From contig RPFO01000418.1 in assembly GCA_009746045.1 (NCBI GenBank), forward strand, positions 741,794-778,497: a stretch of 36,704 bases of DNA, given 5' to 3'. Under the pieces are notes generated by a model. It ran no database searches, was not told where the DNA came from, and saw only the letters and a list, made by a program, of their open reading frames with translations. A program made the translations under genes and the position numbers. This stretch comes from Mesostigma viride (taxonomy: Eukaryota; Streptophyta; Mesostigmatophyceae; Mesostigmatales; Mesostigmataceae). Positions 26,410 through 35,171 of this stretch are shown piece by piece (within the stretch, counting starts at the first letter, position 1; the number at the start of each line of letters is the position of its first letter).

Positions 26410-27240
26410 ATGGCCGACCAGTCCACTTTGGTGACGTACAAAGTCCCAGAGCTTTATGAACTCCGTCAGAAAACTGATCCCTTCGGTGACTTCTCTGAGT
26501 ACAATGTCTTGTGCGTGGGGGAACTCGATGTTGTGGGAGCACTCGCGGCTGAAACCGTGCGAACGGGGATGTGTACGATCACCAAGGTGACAGCTCACGT
26601 TATGGAGCGCTATGCGAGCATGGGGGGCTTCGCAACCTCTCTGGACATGCTTTATGCGCATTGCATGCTCGTTTCTCCCACTAATGCCAAGAACAGCAAA
26701 TGTGTGGCTTCTTATGGGATGACCGTGAGGGACGGGAAAGTGGTCAAAACAAGGCCTTTCGGCTTTGACGCGGTATGGAATCCTTCCCCGGAGCTGATCC
26801 TGGTCAACTGGCCCATCAACACGGCTAAGCAGCCTTACACGATTCTCAACGTGGGCATCATCTGGCCTCCGGCGTTCTCCGTGGCCGACATGACCGAGAA
26901 GGATCTGCTTCCCTCCGCCCCCGGCGCCCCGAAGACGCGCTTGGAGAAAGCCATTGAGAGATATAACATCCCCCTGAGAGGTCACTGGATGCCTATCACC
27001 TCTCGCCTGGTTTCCGCGGACCAGCTCGCTGGACCCACGGAGGAAATTCAGGAAATTCAAAGGAAGAAAGAAGCGGCTTGGGTGGAGATTCAGGATGCTG
27101 AGAAACGTGCCTGGCAGGAGCAGTGCCAGAGGATCCGGGAAGACCACATTGATAGGATGCAGGCCGAGATGAAAAAGGCTAATCCTTCCACTGAAATTGT
27201 CGTTGCTGGAAAGCAAGTGGATGTATCTCTGGTTCAGTAA
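26410..27240 (+). CDS. Unknown 276-residue protein with C-terminal coiled coil
   Basis: An intact frame from MADQSTLVTYKVPELYELRQ. Residues 1-200 look like a beta-rich globular domain (LYAHCMLVSP, SPELILVNWPINTAKQPYTI, NVGIIWPPAFS). Residues about 205-265 form a charged coiled coil (EEIQEIQRKKEAAWVEIQDA). It has its own TATA box 81 bases upstream and a 3'-end element at 27,256-27,310. It is one of the few right-hand genes with no frame break. No family is recognised; it could be structural or a transcription cofactor, but nothing shows this. Confidence 0.75.
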   Translation: MADQSTLVTYKVPELYELRQKTDPFGDFSEYNVLCVGELDVVGALAAETVRTGMCTITKVTAHVMERYASMGGFATSLDMLYAHCMLVSPTNAKNSKCVASYGMTVRDGKVVKTRPFGFDAVWNPSPELILVNWPINTAKQPYTILNVGIIWPPAFSVADMTEKDLLPSAPGAPKTRLEKAIERYNIPLRGHWMPITSRLVSADQLAGPTEEIQEIQRKKEAAWVEIQDAEKRAWQEQCQRIREDHIDRMQAEMKKANPSTEIVVAGKQVDVSLVQ

Positions 27241-27625
27241 ATGATCCTTGTGTATTATTTTTATTAATGAAAAACCATTTTCACACAAACTTGAATACCA
27301 ACAATGAGTCAAACACAATTGCATGCCAAGTGGCAAAATACTTCAAGTAGTATTTTAGGACGGCGTCCGTACACTATCCGTAAGTCGTAACTGAAACCCT
27401 GTTGATAAGCCCGTACGGCGTCGCGTCGTTTGTAACCGAATTCCCGTGGATAAGGCCGTACAGCGCCGCGCCGCTCGTAACCGAAATCCAGTGGATAAGT
27501 AACCGAAACTCTGTGTCCCCGTGGACAGCCGCTCCCGAGAGGTACAAAGACTCCAAGTTTGCGACTTGTTTCCCATCTCGCTCTCGTTTTCTCTCGCGCA
27601 ACCCCTCTCGCACTCTCATCCATCC
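27241..27625 (+). promoter_or_regulatory. 3'-end signal and promoter between two plus-strand genes
   Basis: TTTTTATTAATGAAAAACC (from about 27,257) and CAACAATGAGTC (27,299-27,310) form the 3' element of the previous gene. Bases 27,385-27,530 hold three degenerate repeats of about 50 bases (GTAACCGAA, then GTGGATAAG, then CGTACGGCG-like). TACAAAG at about 27,543 stands in the place of a TATA box, 83 bases before ATG 27,626, followed by the CT-rich leader. Confidence 0.5.
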
Positions 27626-28603
27626 ATGGCTCCCGCTACCAGGTCCTCTGTTCGCCTCAACAACACCCCGCTGTTCCCTCTCTCCTTGGCAGCCATATCC
27701 AAGCGAAAGAAGCACGCCTGCAAGAAGCCTGTCCTCGTGGAGCACAGCGACGAGTCGAACCCCGTCAAGGACTCCGCTTTCGACTTGGTGAGGCCGCGTA
27801 TCTGCGACACCTGTTTCCACATGCCGACGGACTTTTTCTACCTCTTCAAAAACGACCAAGGCTCCGTCGAGTGCAAGTGCGACGGCTGCGTCAAGGCCAT
27901 CCCTCAAATCGCCGACTTCGTGCACAAGTACTCGGATTCGCTCATGCGCTACCGAGTCCCTGAGCAAGATACGCCACCTCGCCGCTCCTATTCGTGCGTG
28001 GAGTGCATGTCGTACGTCACTGGAGCTGCCTTCGTCCACGATACGCCTGCAACGCAGCATATGCGCAACAAGACCACTCTGTGCGAGCCCTGCTACCAAA
28101 AGAAGGTCGTGATCGCAATTCGCAAGTTGAAGGTGGCCGACAACGAAGTCAGAACAGAAAAGGAGAACGAGCTCGTGCAGAGTTTCGTGAGGGACTGGAA
28201 GATGGACACGCAGGCCGGGGAGCAAGGGACTTCTCTCTACCTGCAGAACTCGAACGTTGCGAGCTGTTGGCCCCCGAAGGAGTGCTCCACCTGCACGGTG
28301 AGGTTCTTGCACGACGTCATGTCTGCCTATATTGTCCCGGACCAGTTCTCGGACCAGATCCGCGTCCGCTGCCACAATTGCGCAAGGAACGCGCCCTTCA
28401 AGGCGAAGATCCTCTTGGAGGGGTACAGCCAAGACAACGGCTTGAAGAAGCTCCTGGAAAAACCCAAAGACCAGAGGGACGAGTTTGTCCCCTTTGGAGT
28501 CAACTTGCAGCCCATGAACAGGGCCGAGGAGAAGCAGTTCCTCCGCGGCGTGCTTGACCTTCTCGTGACTGAGGGAATTCCTGCGCTCTTCGGGCGCAAG
28601 TGA
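27626..28603 (+). CDS. Cys-rich zinc protein
   Basis: A protein of 325 residues, MAPATRSSVRLNNTPLFPLS onward. Several CxxC pairs are visible: ICDTC and CKCDGC near residues 58-90, YSCVEC and LCEPC near residues 130-160, ECSTC and VRCHNC near residues 215-255. These suggest three zinc-binding units, each preceded or followed by helices (KYSDSLMRYRVPE, ELVQSFVRDWKMD). The layout resembles the Cys-rich gene at 31,895 in style but not closely in sequence. Function is unknown; nucleic-acid or protein binding is likely. Promoter as described upstream; no frame break. Confidence 0.75.
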   Translation: MAPATRSSVRLNNTPLFPLSLAAISKRKKHACKKPVLVEHSDESNPVKDSAFDLVRPRICDTCFHMPTDFFYLFKNDQGSVECKCDGCVKAIPQIADFVHKYSDSLMRYRVPEQDTPPRRSYSCVECMSYVTGAAFVHDTPATQHMRNKTTLCEPCYQKKVVIAIRKLKVADNEVRTEKENELVQSFVRDWKMDTQAGEQGTSLYLQNSNVASCWPPKECSTCTVRFLHDVMSAYIVPDQFSDQIRVRCHNCARNAPFKAKILLEGYSQDNGLKKLLEKPKDQRDEFVPFGVNLQPMNRAEEKQFLRGVLDLLVTEGIPALFGRK

Positions 28604-28658
28604 TGCAGTATAGGAAACACGATTGAGTGATATTATTTATTTTTATAATGAAAAGACC

Positions 28659-28862
28659 ATGATCATTGTGTCCATCATCAAAGCATTATTGCTGTACTAT
28701 CTCATATGCGTGAACATCGCCTTAGCACACGACCACTTGTACGCGGAACACACGCGCAAATCGTTTGAATTAGCCACCTTATCACGGCGTCTTAAACTAA
28801 TGCTGTTAATCCCCATCCTAATTCCGGGCATGGTCCTATTCGGAGGGCCTTGGAGGCGCTAA
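28659..28862 (+). CDS. Possible small secreted or membrane protein
   Basis: Sixty-seven residues from ATG 28,659 (MIIVSIIKALLLYYLICVNI): a hydrophobic N-terminus like a signal peptide or membrane span, a polar middle (HDHLYAEHTRKSFELATLSR), then a second hydrophobic stretch (LMLLIPILIPGMVLFGG). It has no TATA box at the usual distance, is more AT-rich than its neighbours, and lies where the previous gene's 3'-end signal is expected (TTTATAATGAAAAG), so it may be non-coding. Confidence 0.3.
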   Translation: MIIVSIIKALLLYYLICVNIALAHDHLYAEHTRKSFELATLSRRLKLMLLIPILIPGMVLFGGPWRR

Positions 28863-28927
28863 CCCCCCACCCGCTGGAAGACCACGGGACTTAGCCGATT
28901 TTCACAAGTCGCGCAACCCGGGAAAAC

Positions 28928-29020
28928 GGGTCACTTTCGCGGAGCGTAGTAAGGGCCCGAAGATGTTTTGCCACGGGAATCCCGCGGTAGGTGCCTTACT
29001 ACAAAAACCTAAAGTGACCC
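28928..29020. other. Nested inverted repeats, possible structured RNA or DNA site
   Basis: GGGTCACTTT (28,928-28,937) pairs with AAAGTGACCC (29,011-29,020), and inside it GTAGTAAGG (28,946-28,954) pairs with CCTTACTAC (28,994-29,002). The loop contains CCACGGGAATCCCGCGG, itself nearly symmetric. The stacked stems would form a stable stem of about 19 pairs with an internal bulge. The whole stretch 28,863-29,229 has no gene. A TTTATTAATGAAA 3'-type motif follows on the plus strand at 29,099, as if a plus-strand transcript ended there. Confidence 0.5.
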
Positions 29021-29229
29021 CCTTTTGGAGGGCTGACAGGCATGCACAATAACATGGCATTCCTCGTGGTAAAGCATGGAAATAAACACATGTAATGATA
29101 TTTATTAATGAAACAATTCTTTATTCCAGATTATATTGCATGAATGGACTCTGTCACGTGTATTGGTGCTGCCACCACCAAGAAAAAGCCAGCATGGCTG
29201 TGCTGGTGCTGCCACACTACCATAGCTGT

Positions 29230-30144
29230 CTAGTGTGCATTTCCCTCGTCATTATCCTCCTGCTCCTCCTCCTCATCATCATTGTGCCCATCCTTGGCAT
29301 CCACGTCCTTAGGATCATCGTCCTTGGGATCATCGTCCAACGGGATTGCATCGTCGTCGTCGACAACCTCGATGGCTCGCTTCACAGAGGCCTGCCACGC
29401 CTCCTTCTCGGCACGGAGTGCTTCCAGCTCGGCCATGATCTCTTGCTGCTTCCTCTCGCTAGCCTTGAGCTTCATGCCGATGGCCATCGCAGCCCGCTGG
29501 GGATCCTCAAACATCTGGCCGTGGCCTGCGCTCTTGGGGTTCTCCCCGCCGAGCTTGCTTGGAATGGTTGTAGGGGTGCGCTCGCGCGAAACCTGCTCGG
29601 TCTTCGTGCGCTTGTAGGCAGGCTCGCTCCCCCCCTCCGCCTGCCCCGCCTTCTCCTGCATGACAGCCATCCATGCCGTTCTGATAGCAACGTGGTTCGT
29701 GCCAAACTTCTTAGCAAACTGGGCGGACTGCGTTCCAGTGAAGGTGTTGCAGAAATTGATGATCATCTCGTTGCATCCAGGCTCAAAATTTGAGATTGGC
29801 AGCCAGTCAAAACGCTGGAGCGATCTGCCCTGGCGGTTGGCCTTCTGCCTCTCCTCGTCTGTGTAAAACCACTCCACAAGGAGCTCAACAACATTGTCGA
29901 CCATCTTTGCATCTATTATTTTGGACACATCAAAGTGGTCGTACGAGTCATTCTTCGCATCTTCAGCAGGCGCCTTGCTGTCTGAAGCACGTTTCTTGTC
30001 ACGATTGTCCGCCCTCACACCCCTCTCTGCAACGTTCACCTCTCTCTCTTTCGACTTAATATCATCGTCGAGACGCTTCCCGAATATCGTGAGAATCGTC
30101 TCGTAACTGGCACGATTCATGAGAATTGCAAGGTTGTCTTTCAT
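29230..30144 (-). CDS. Unknown charged 304-residue protein
   Basis: An intact frame from MKDNLAILMNRASYETILTI. Residues about 20-75 are a charged helix (DDDIKSKEREVNVAERGVRA). Residues 75-175 look globular (MVDNVVELLVEWFYTDEERQ, then FEPGCNEMIINFCNTFTGTQ, FGTNHVAIRTAWMAVMQEKA). Residues 220-270 form a coiled coil, and the C-terminus is very acidic (DDDPKDDDPKDVDAKDGHND). The globular part faintly recalls a small DNA-binding domain, but I cannot name it. A TTTATTAAG stretch about 60 bases upstream may be its promoter. Confidence 0.7.
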   Translation of the reverse strand: MKDNLAILMNRASYETILTIFGKRLDDDIKSKEREVNVAERGVRADNRDKKRASDSKAPAEDAKNDSYDHFDVSKIIDAKMVDNVVELLVEWFYTDEERQKANRQGRSLQRFDWLPISNFEPGCNEMIINFCNTFTGTQSAQFAKKFGTNHVAIRTAWMAVMQEKAGQAEGGSEPAYKRTKTEQVSRERTPTTIPSKLGGENPKSAGHGQMFEDPQRAAMAIGMKLKASERKQQEIMAELEALRAEKEAWQASVKRAIEVVDDDDAIPLDDDPKDDDPKDVDAKDGHNDDEEEEQEDNDEGNAH

Positions 30145-30693
30145 CCTTGATCGTTACAAGTTGCTGTCGACGGCTATGGAGTTTAATTCATCCCACCCAT
30201 TCTTAATAAATTCCTTTGCATTGCGGCTAGGGGCCGAGCATGCATTGTGCAAGGGCCAATTGGCCCAGTGCCTAGCACCGCTCCGTGGGTACTTTGACAG
30301 TAATTAGCATTGGTCAAGTGCGCGTACTTTGTCAGTAATTAAATTTGCACAAGTCCCGAGCACCGTGTCATACGCCCTTACTTCTGTCGTACGCAGTACC
30401 GGCGCGGCGTTAGGCGTGTTTCTGTGCAAAGTCCCGAATTTTCACCAAGTCCTGGGCACTAAGGGGGCCGTGCTAGTAAGTGTAGCTCCTAAACGGCTAA
30501 GTCTTTTTGAATTCTGTCACTTGCACCCTGTTTTGTATGCTTAGTATATGCTACGTACCTATTGCATTTGTTAATTGGCCTATTTATAATGCATGAGATG
30601 TGAGGACTCTTTGTTTACGTAAACACTTTTATTAGAAAATTAAATACAGTAATCATTTCAACACTCCTTTTCTCAATGTAGGAGTGGAAGTAC
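30145..30693. other. Gene-free stretch with short dispersed repeats
   Basis: No convincing gene. The stretch contains two related copies of GTACTTTGWCAGTAATTA (about 30,290 and 30,327), CAAGTCCYGRGCAC words (about 30,350 and 30,450), and AACGGCTAAGT (about 30,493), the last also at about 31,719 near another gene. At 30,620-30,650 the minus-strand sequence contains CTAATAAAAG, a possible poly(A) signal of the F-box gene to the right. Confidence 0.4.
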
Positions 30694-31412
30694 TTATTTG
30701 TACATCGCATGCGCCTTCTTCCGTTCATGGCTTGGCTTCAAAAGGCTGCACTCCCTGCAGCTGACATAGCCATTGGCCAGTTGGTTCTTCCACACGTCTA
30801 ACTCCCAATTGCACAGTTCCTCCATCTTCTGCATCCGGGGGGGCGGTGGTGAGGAGCCACGCTTGTCTCGAGGGCCTTGCGCACCGCCTCCTTCATGCGA
30901 TTGATGAGCTCGAGCCCGTGCTCTTCTGCCGTGCGTTCCTTCTCGAGATCCGGCACGGACTTGATGTACTCGTGAGCGACAAGGTCAGCGTCGTGTCCGA
31001 AGACGATGACAGCCCAGAACATCTTGTCAAACACATTCTGGGCAAGGCACGCCAGATGCTTCCTGTAGCAGTGAGCCTCGGCGACCCACCTCTTCGCTTG
31101 ACGGAGAAAGATATAGGGCTTCTTGCCAATCAGCAACCGCTTGCACATCTTGAGATCGCATGAAGTCATGTGGCGCAGCTCGCCAGGGTTCCTTCGGCGT
31201 CTGCGGGAGCGCATCTGAATCTCCTTCTCAATGGCATTCAGCAGCTCAGTGGCTTCGATCGTCTTTTCCTCTTTCACCTTCTCAAACTGGACCTGCGTGG
31301 CCTTGTTGATTCCACACAGTTTGGGCCACGAGAGCTCCACGAGGCGGTGCACGATTTCTGCAGGCAGGCTGTCGAAGGTGGCAGCCATAGCTGGTTTTGC
31401 GGAGTCAGCCAT
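30694..31412 (-). CDS. F-box-like protein, paralogue of 18,356-19,000 (frame break at G7)
   Basis: The start at 31,412 (MADSAKPAMAATFDSLPAEI), with an alternative Met at 31,388. Residues 11-45 are the F-box-like motif shared with the left-part gene (LPAEIVHRLVELSWP, INKATQVQF). A very basic patch follows (RSRRRRRNPGELRH), then helices. At G7 (30,837-30,843) the written frame runs into an unlikely tail ending at 30,798. A one-base change gives an end with MQKMEELCNWELDVWKNQLA, two Cys pairs-like residues (SCRECS) and a stop at 30,694. A substrate-adaptor role for host SCF ubiquitin ligase is inferred. TATTAAG about 70 bases upstream. Confidence 0.7.
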
Positions 31413-31894
31413 AGCTGTTTTCGTGGTAGTGGTGGATGGAGAGGAGGATAGCTGCGAGAGTTGTTGCGTCTCGCGACTTAATAGACGAAGGGATATCCAC
31501 AGCTGCCACGGGATTGGTCCGCGCCTGTGGATAAGCGCGGCGCGAGCGCGACGCGCGCGTCCTGTGGATAAGCGCGGCGCAAATACGGAACGGCGCGGCG
31601 CGAGTACGGACCGGTGCACGTCCACGGGATTCTGCCACGTGGCACGTGCCATTTCCCGTGGTGACGGCGCCAGAAGTATAAATCTAAAACCGCGCCAAAT
31701 TCAAATTTTTGCCAAGTCTCAACGGCTAAGTATTATTAAATTTGGACACTTGGGACGTGTGCAATTGTTAATTTTACTTTGATTGCAAGCATGGAAAATA
31801 AGACATGATGTTCGTGTGAATTGTTTTCATTAAAAATATAATTACTCTTTAATTGTACACAAGTCCACGGGACTAGAGAGATTCTCTGAACTAT
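31413..31894. promoter_or_regulatory. Promoter of the F-box gene and 3' end of the next gene
   Basis: No gene is assigned. Next to the F-box start is a CT-rich leader and TATTAAG (minus strand, about 31,478). Bases 31,500-31,640 hold three GATAAGCGCGGCGC-like repeats and several CCACGGG words. Bases 31,690-31,760 hold AACGGCTAAGT and TGGACACTTGGGAC. Near 31,830 the minus strand reads TTTTTAATGAAAACAATTC, a 3'-end element for the gene ending at 31,895. Confidence 0.5.
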
Positions 31895-33159
31895 TTACAG
31901 GGCACGCGGGGCGGCCAGTTGGTTCATGACAGCTGCATAGCAGGACTCTGCGGAGTCGTAGCGGAAAAACGGGAAGCACAGGTCGTGCTTGGAGTCCTTG
32001 CCCTCGCAGATGGGGCAGGAGACACTCTTGGTGCCAGCCTCCCGCAGAGTGTCGAGGACGCACTCGCTGCAGACGACGTCGTTGTCGATGCTGTGGCCGT
32101 TGGCGGTGAAGAGGTAGTGCGCCTTCTTGTTGCACACCTTGCAGGTCTTGGAGGGCACGTCCAACTGGTGGTTGCAGCCCATCTGCTTGCTGGCAGCCTT
32201 GACGCCGCAGAACTTGTTCTTCAGATGCTCGAACTCCTTGGTGCCGGGAGTGACGGTGCTGGTGAGGTTGGACTCGGACAGCGTGAAAGAGACGAAGCTG
32301 AGGTGGGAGACATAGTTGCGCTTCTCGCACTCCCACTTGATCCTGGAGATCTCCTTGGTGAAGTCGCTCTTGAAGTTCTCGATGTCGACCTTGGGCTTCT
32401 TGATGGCGTCGTTGAACAGCCCGCAAGACCTCAGGTAGTCGTTTGTGTCCTCCTGCTTCCTCTTGTAGCCACCGCGAAGAAAGGGCTGGTCGCGCTCCTC
32501 GACCTTGACGTTGACCTTGCCAGGGTCGGTGGGGCCGGTGAGAGCGAAGTTCGGCTCAGAGACGGTGTAGGTGCCTGGCGTGGGCCACTTGATGAACTCG
32601 GCGGTGTCCTCCATATCCGGGTAGATCTGGAGCAGCTCGGGGAACCTCTTCTTCGTCCGCTCGTGCTCGAACGCGAACTGCTCGAATGCGGGGTCCCAGC
32701 AGCTGATGCAGTGCTCGGCCTTGCCGTTGCAGTCGATCTTGAGGAGATCCACACGAGTCGGCTTCTTGCACTTGGCGCAGTCCTTCGTGGGGATGCTCTT
32801 CAGCATGTTGTTCTGCTGAAGGTACTCGCACGAGTCGCAGAAATGGCCGTCGCAGGGGAAAAGCTGTGATTGTTGCGCATCTTGTAATCCTCGTCAAACT
32901 CGCAGAAGTGCTTGAGAGACCTCATCTTGTCGCAGCCGACGCAGCGAATGCGCTTCTTGTTCATCATGATGTTGCTCGTCTCGTAGTGATCCATCATGTC
33001 GTTCAAAACGCTGCGAGAAGCCTCAGGAAGGTGGACTTCGCATGCATGCTCGCCGGTGACTGGGTGGAAAAGAATGTTGAAGTGGCGAGTTTTCTTGACT
33101 TTGGGAGCACTGTGCGGCCCACGCTGGCGAGGAGCAGAGATGGCGGAGGAGGTAGCCAT
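31895..33159 (-). CDS. Cys-rich RING-like protein (frame break at TTTTCCCC)
   Basis: The start at 33,159 (MATSSAISAPRQRGPHSAPK) lies about 80 bases after a minus-strand TATAAA. Cysteine sets follow in order: IRCVGCDKMRSLKHFCEF, then after a one-base shift at T4C4 (about 32,855-32,862) CDGHFCDSCEY, DCAKCKKP, HCISCWDP; near the C-terminus CNHQL, CKVCNKKAHY, VVCSECVL and VSCPICEG. Spacing suggests three or more zinc sites; the last two pairs with an HxID loop look RING-like. The shift falls inside a CxxxxxC site, so the unshifted product would lose most of its zinc sites. An E3 ligase function is possible but unproven. Confidence 0.68.
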
Positions 33160-33986
33160 TGGAGCTGGTTGGTTTTGGTTGCTGAGAGAGCTGGGTGGAT
33201 GCGAGTGGGATGCGAGGCGAGGTGGTGCAAGTCCTGCATTTATACCCACGGGGCTGCAATTCCCGTGGTCTAGAAGAATTCAGCAGATCGACGGCTCGTG
33301 GCTCGCCACGAGGTTTGTAACGGGAAACGGTATGACGGTTACGAGGAAAATTTCCCGTGGCCATACATTTTGAGCGTTATTTTGCCACGGGATTTGTAAC
33401 GTAAAAAATCTTTCCCCGTGGCAAAAATATCCGACAGTTACTTTGCCGCGGGACCGGAATCGGATTTTTTTTGTCCCCGTGGACGGATATTTTCGAGCGT
33501 TATTTTGCCACGGGATTTGTAACGTAAAAAATCTTTCCCGTGGCAAAAATATCCGACAGTTACTTTGCCACGGGGCCCGAATCGGTTTTTTTTCTGTCCC
33601 CGTGGACGGATATTTTCGAGCGTTATTTTGCCACGGGATTTGTAACGTAAAAATCTTTCCCCGTGGCAAAATATCCGACAGTTACTCTGCCACGGGGCTC
33701 AAAACCGAAAATCCTTAATCCCCGTGGACGGATATTTCTGACCGTTATGCTGCCACGGGATTTGTAACGTAAAAAAACGCGTCCCGTGGATAAGGTTTCG
33801 GCGCATAAACGACGAACGCGCTTCCACGTAGCCAGATTGCCCGTGCAAGACCACGTAGATAGCCTGGCAGCCACGGGACCGTCTCGTCAACCAAGGCCTG
33901 CGCAGGTATAAAGACCAGACTTCCTCGTCTCCTCGCCACTCGCTCACCTCACATCAGCTCAGCACACCAAAACTCTCTCACTGGAT
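33160..33986. promoter_or_regulatory. Bidirectional enhancer-like region with about twenty CCACGGG words
   Basis: It separates two divergent genes. TATAAA for the minus gene lies at about 33,238-33,244, and TATAAAG for the plus gene at 33,907-33,913 (80 bases from ATG 33,987). Leaders on both sides share CCACTCGC and TCGCCTCGCATCC-like words. Between them CCACGGG/CCCGTGG pairs flank TTTGTAACGTAAAAA and AAAATATCCGACAGTTAC segments. The open frames here (up to 129 codons) are products of the repeats. Confidence 0.65.
33372..33800 (+). repeat. 123-bp tandem repeat, about 3.5 copies
   Basis: Units start at about 33,372, 33,495, 33,618 and 33,741 (last one partial) with GCGTTATTTTGCCACGGGAT. Each contains three to four CCACGGG/CCCGTGG words, a T-run of about 8, and GACGGATATTT. 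The units differ by a few bases, mostly in homopolymers. Confidence 0.8.
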
Positions 33987-35171
33987 ATGGCTTCCCGCCC
34001 CAGATACGCAGCTAGCTACAACTTTGGCCGTGGTGTTACTGGAGCTAGTGGCAGTGGCAGTGGAAGTGGCAGGGGAAAGCGACGTGCTGCGAGGAACACG
34101 GCTACTGGAGAAGCAGGTTTGTGACGAGCCTTTGTTTTTTTGCACCCAAAAGCGCTTTTTCTTGTCGTTTCCGCCTTTTGGTACTCATTTCTTGTTATGT
34201 TTTCTTGCCCCCACACACCCGTGCATGCAGAACTGACCGCTGAACAACGGCAGCTTCACAGGGCTAACAAGCCTGTGCCCGTGCACGATAATCACGGGGA
34301 CTTCGACACAAGAAACAACGTGTTTCCCTATCTGGAGAACACTTTCAAGGTGGCGAAGCTCGTCCTGGACTTGAGCAAGATCGAATGCGCCATTTGCGCG
34401 GAGGAGAGAGACAAGTATGTCACTCTCATGCTGGAGAACGAGCCCGCGCACGCATGCTCCATCATCATCTGCGACACCTGTGCCACTACCAAGCTTCACA
34501 CGTTCAGAAACCAGTGCCCGCAGTGCCGCAAGCCGCTGAGCTCGTCTGGGCAGCTGTTCGTCCCCAACCCGCAGCTCAACAGCCTGGCGTCGAGGACGCA
34601 GTACAGGGCCTGCGAACACCCCGGCTGCTTTACGATCATCCCAAGCAACATGATGGCGGCGCACGAGGAGGAGTGCGAGTACAACGTCTACACCTGTGGC
34701 AACACCGTCTCGTTCCGCCTGCTGGACAACGAGACGCTTTCTTCCAAGATGTGCTGCGGCTATGAGGGCAAGAAACGCGCCGTCGAGGAGCACATGGAGA
34801 CTTGCCCGGAGGCTGAGTCTGCGAAGAAGCTTAGCGCAATGATGGGCGTGTTTGACAAGGTGGAGGCGCTCTCAGCTGCAATGGAGCGCGACAGCCCAGA
34901 CGTCTTCAAGCGCATGGCTCAGTTGTTTGGGGTGACCACGGAGAAGGCCAGGCGCATCCTTGCCAGCCTGCCTGGAGCGAGTGCTGCCGGCCCTTCTTCC
35001 CAGCGTGCTCCTCGTCCAGGGGAAGCAGTGGACACAGCAATCCCCGTCGACGCCCCCACTGACCCAATCAGTGATCTCGTGGACGCCATAGACGCTGACG
35101 CTGCTGCACAGGGCGTCGACGACGAGGCTGCAGACCCCACCTGGACTCCGGCTGGCAACCAGGACGACTGA
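33987..35171 (+). CDS. RING and SIAH-type zinc-finger protein, spliced gene
   Basis: Exon 1 (33,987-34,116) encodes 43 residues with a Gly/Ser/Arg-rich, basic segment (SGSGSGSGRGKRRAARN). A 114-base GT-AG intron follows, and exon 2 (34,231-35,171) completes a 356-residue protein; 1,071 coding bases keep one frame. RING: C96, C99, C119, C124, C127, C139, C142 (CAICAEERDK ... CDTC ... CPQC). Then SIAH/TRAF-type fingers: CEHPGCFTIIPSNMMAAHEE with C171, C176, H188, C192, and a second around C218-C219, H231, C235. SIAH-like proteins are ubiquitin ligases that pick targets with this region. The C-terminus is acidic. The 3' part is repeated inverted at the window end. Confidence 0.85.
34117..34230 (+). 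other. Spliceosomal-type intron (GT-AG, 114 bases)
   Basis: Donor GCAG/GTTTGT, acceptor GTGCATGCAG/AAC, a pyrimidine-rich tract before the acceptor (CTTGTTATGTTTTCTTGCCC) and a possible branch site TACTCAT at about 34,182. The intron starts with an in-frame TGA after two codons, so splicing is needed to express the exon-1 ATG with the RING domain. Phase 1. Confidence 0.8.

Noticed and set aside
27374-28432. 352-codon minus-strand ORF
   Set aside because: Antisense to the Cys-rich gene at 27,626, whose CxxC pairs and promoter fit the plus strand.
31480-31590. TGTGGATAAG words identical to bacterial DnaA boxes
   Set aside because: They belong to degenerate CCACGGG/GTGGATAAG promoter repeats; the gene content is eukaryotic-virus-like and there is no dnaA or bacterial context.
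31919-32869. 316-codon plus-strand ORF
   Set aside because: It is antisense to the Cys-rich gene at 31,895-33,159 and reads as a Leu/Val/Ala-rich shadow of its codons.
32800-32880. Intron as the cause of the frame break in the Cys-rich gene
   Set aside because: The two frames overlap with only one base out of step and no GT-AG pair fits; a one-base indel explains it better.
33280-33947. Several ORFs of 64-129 codons on both strands
   Set aside because: Products of the 123-bp repeats in the divergent promoter; mirror-like peptides appear in several frames.
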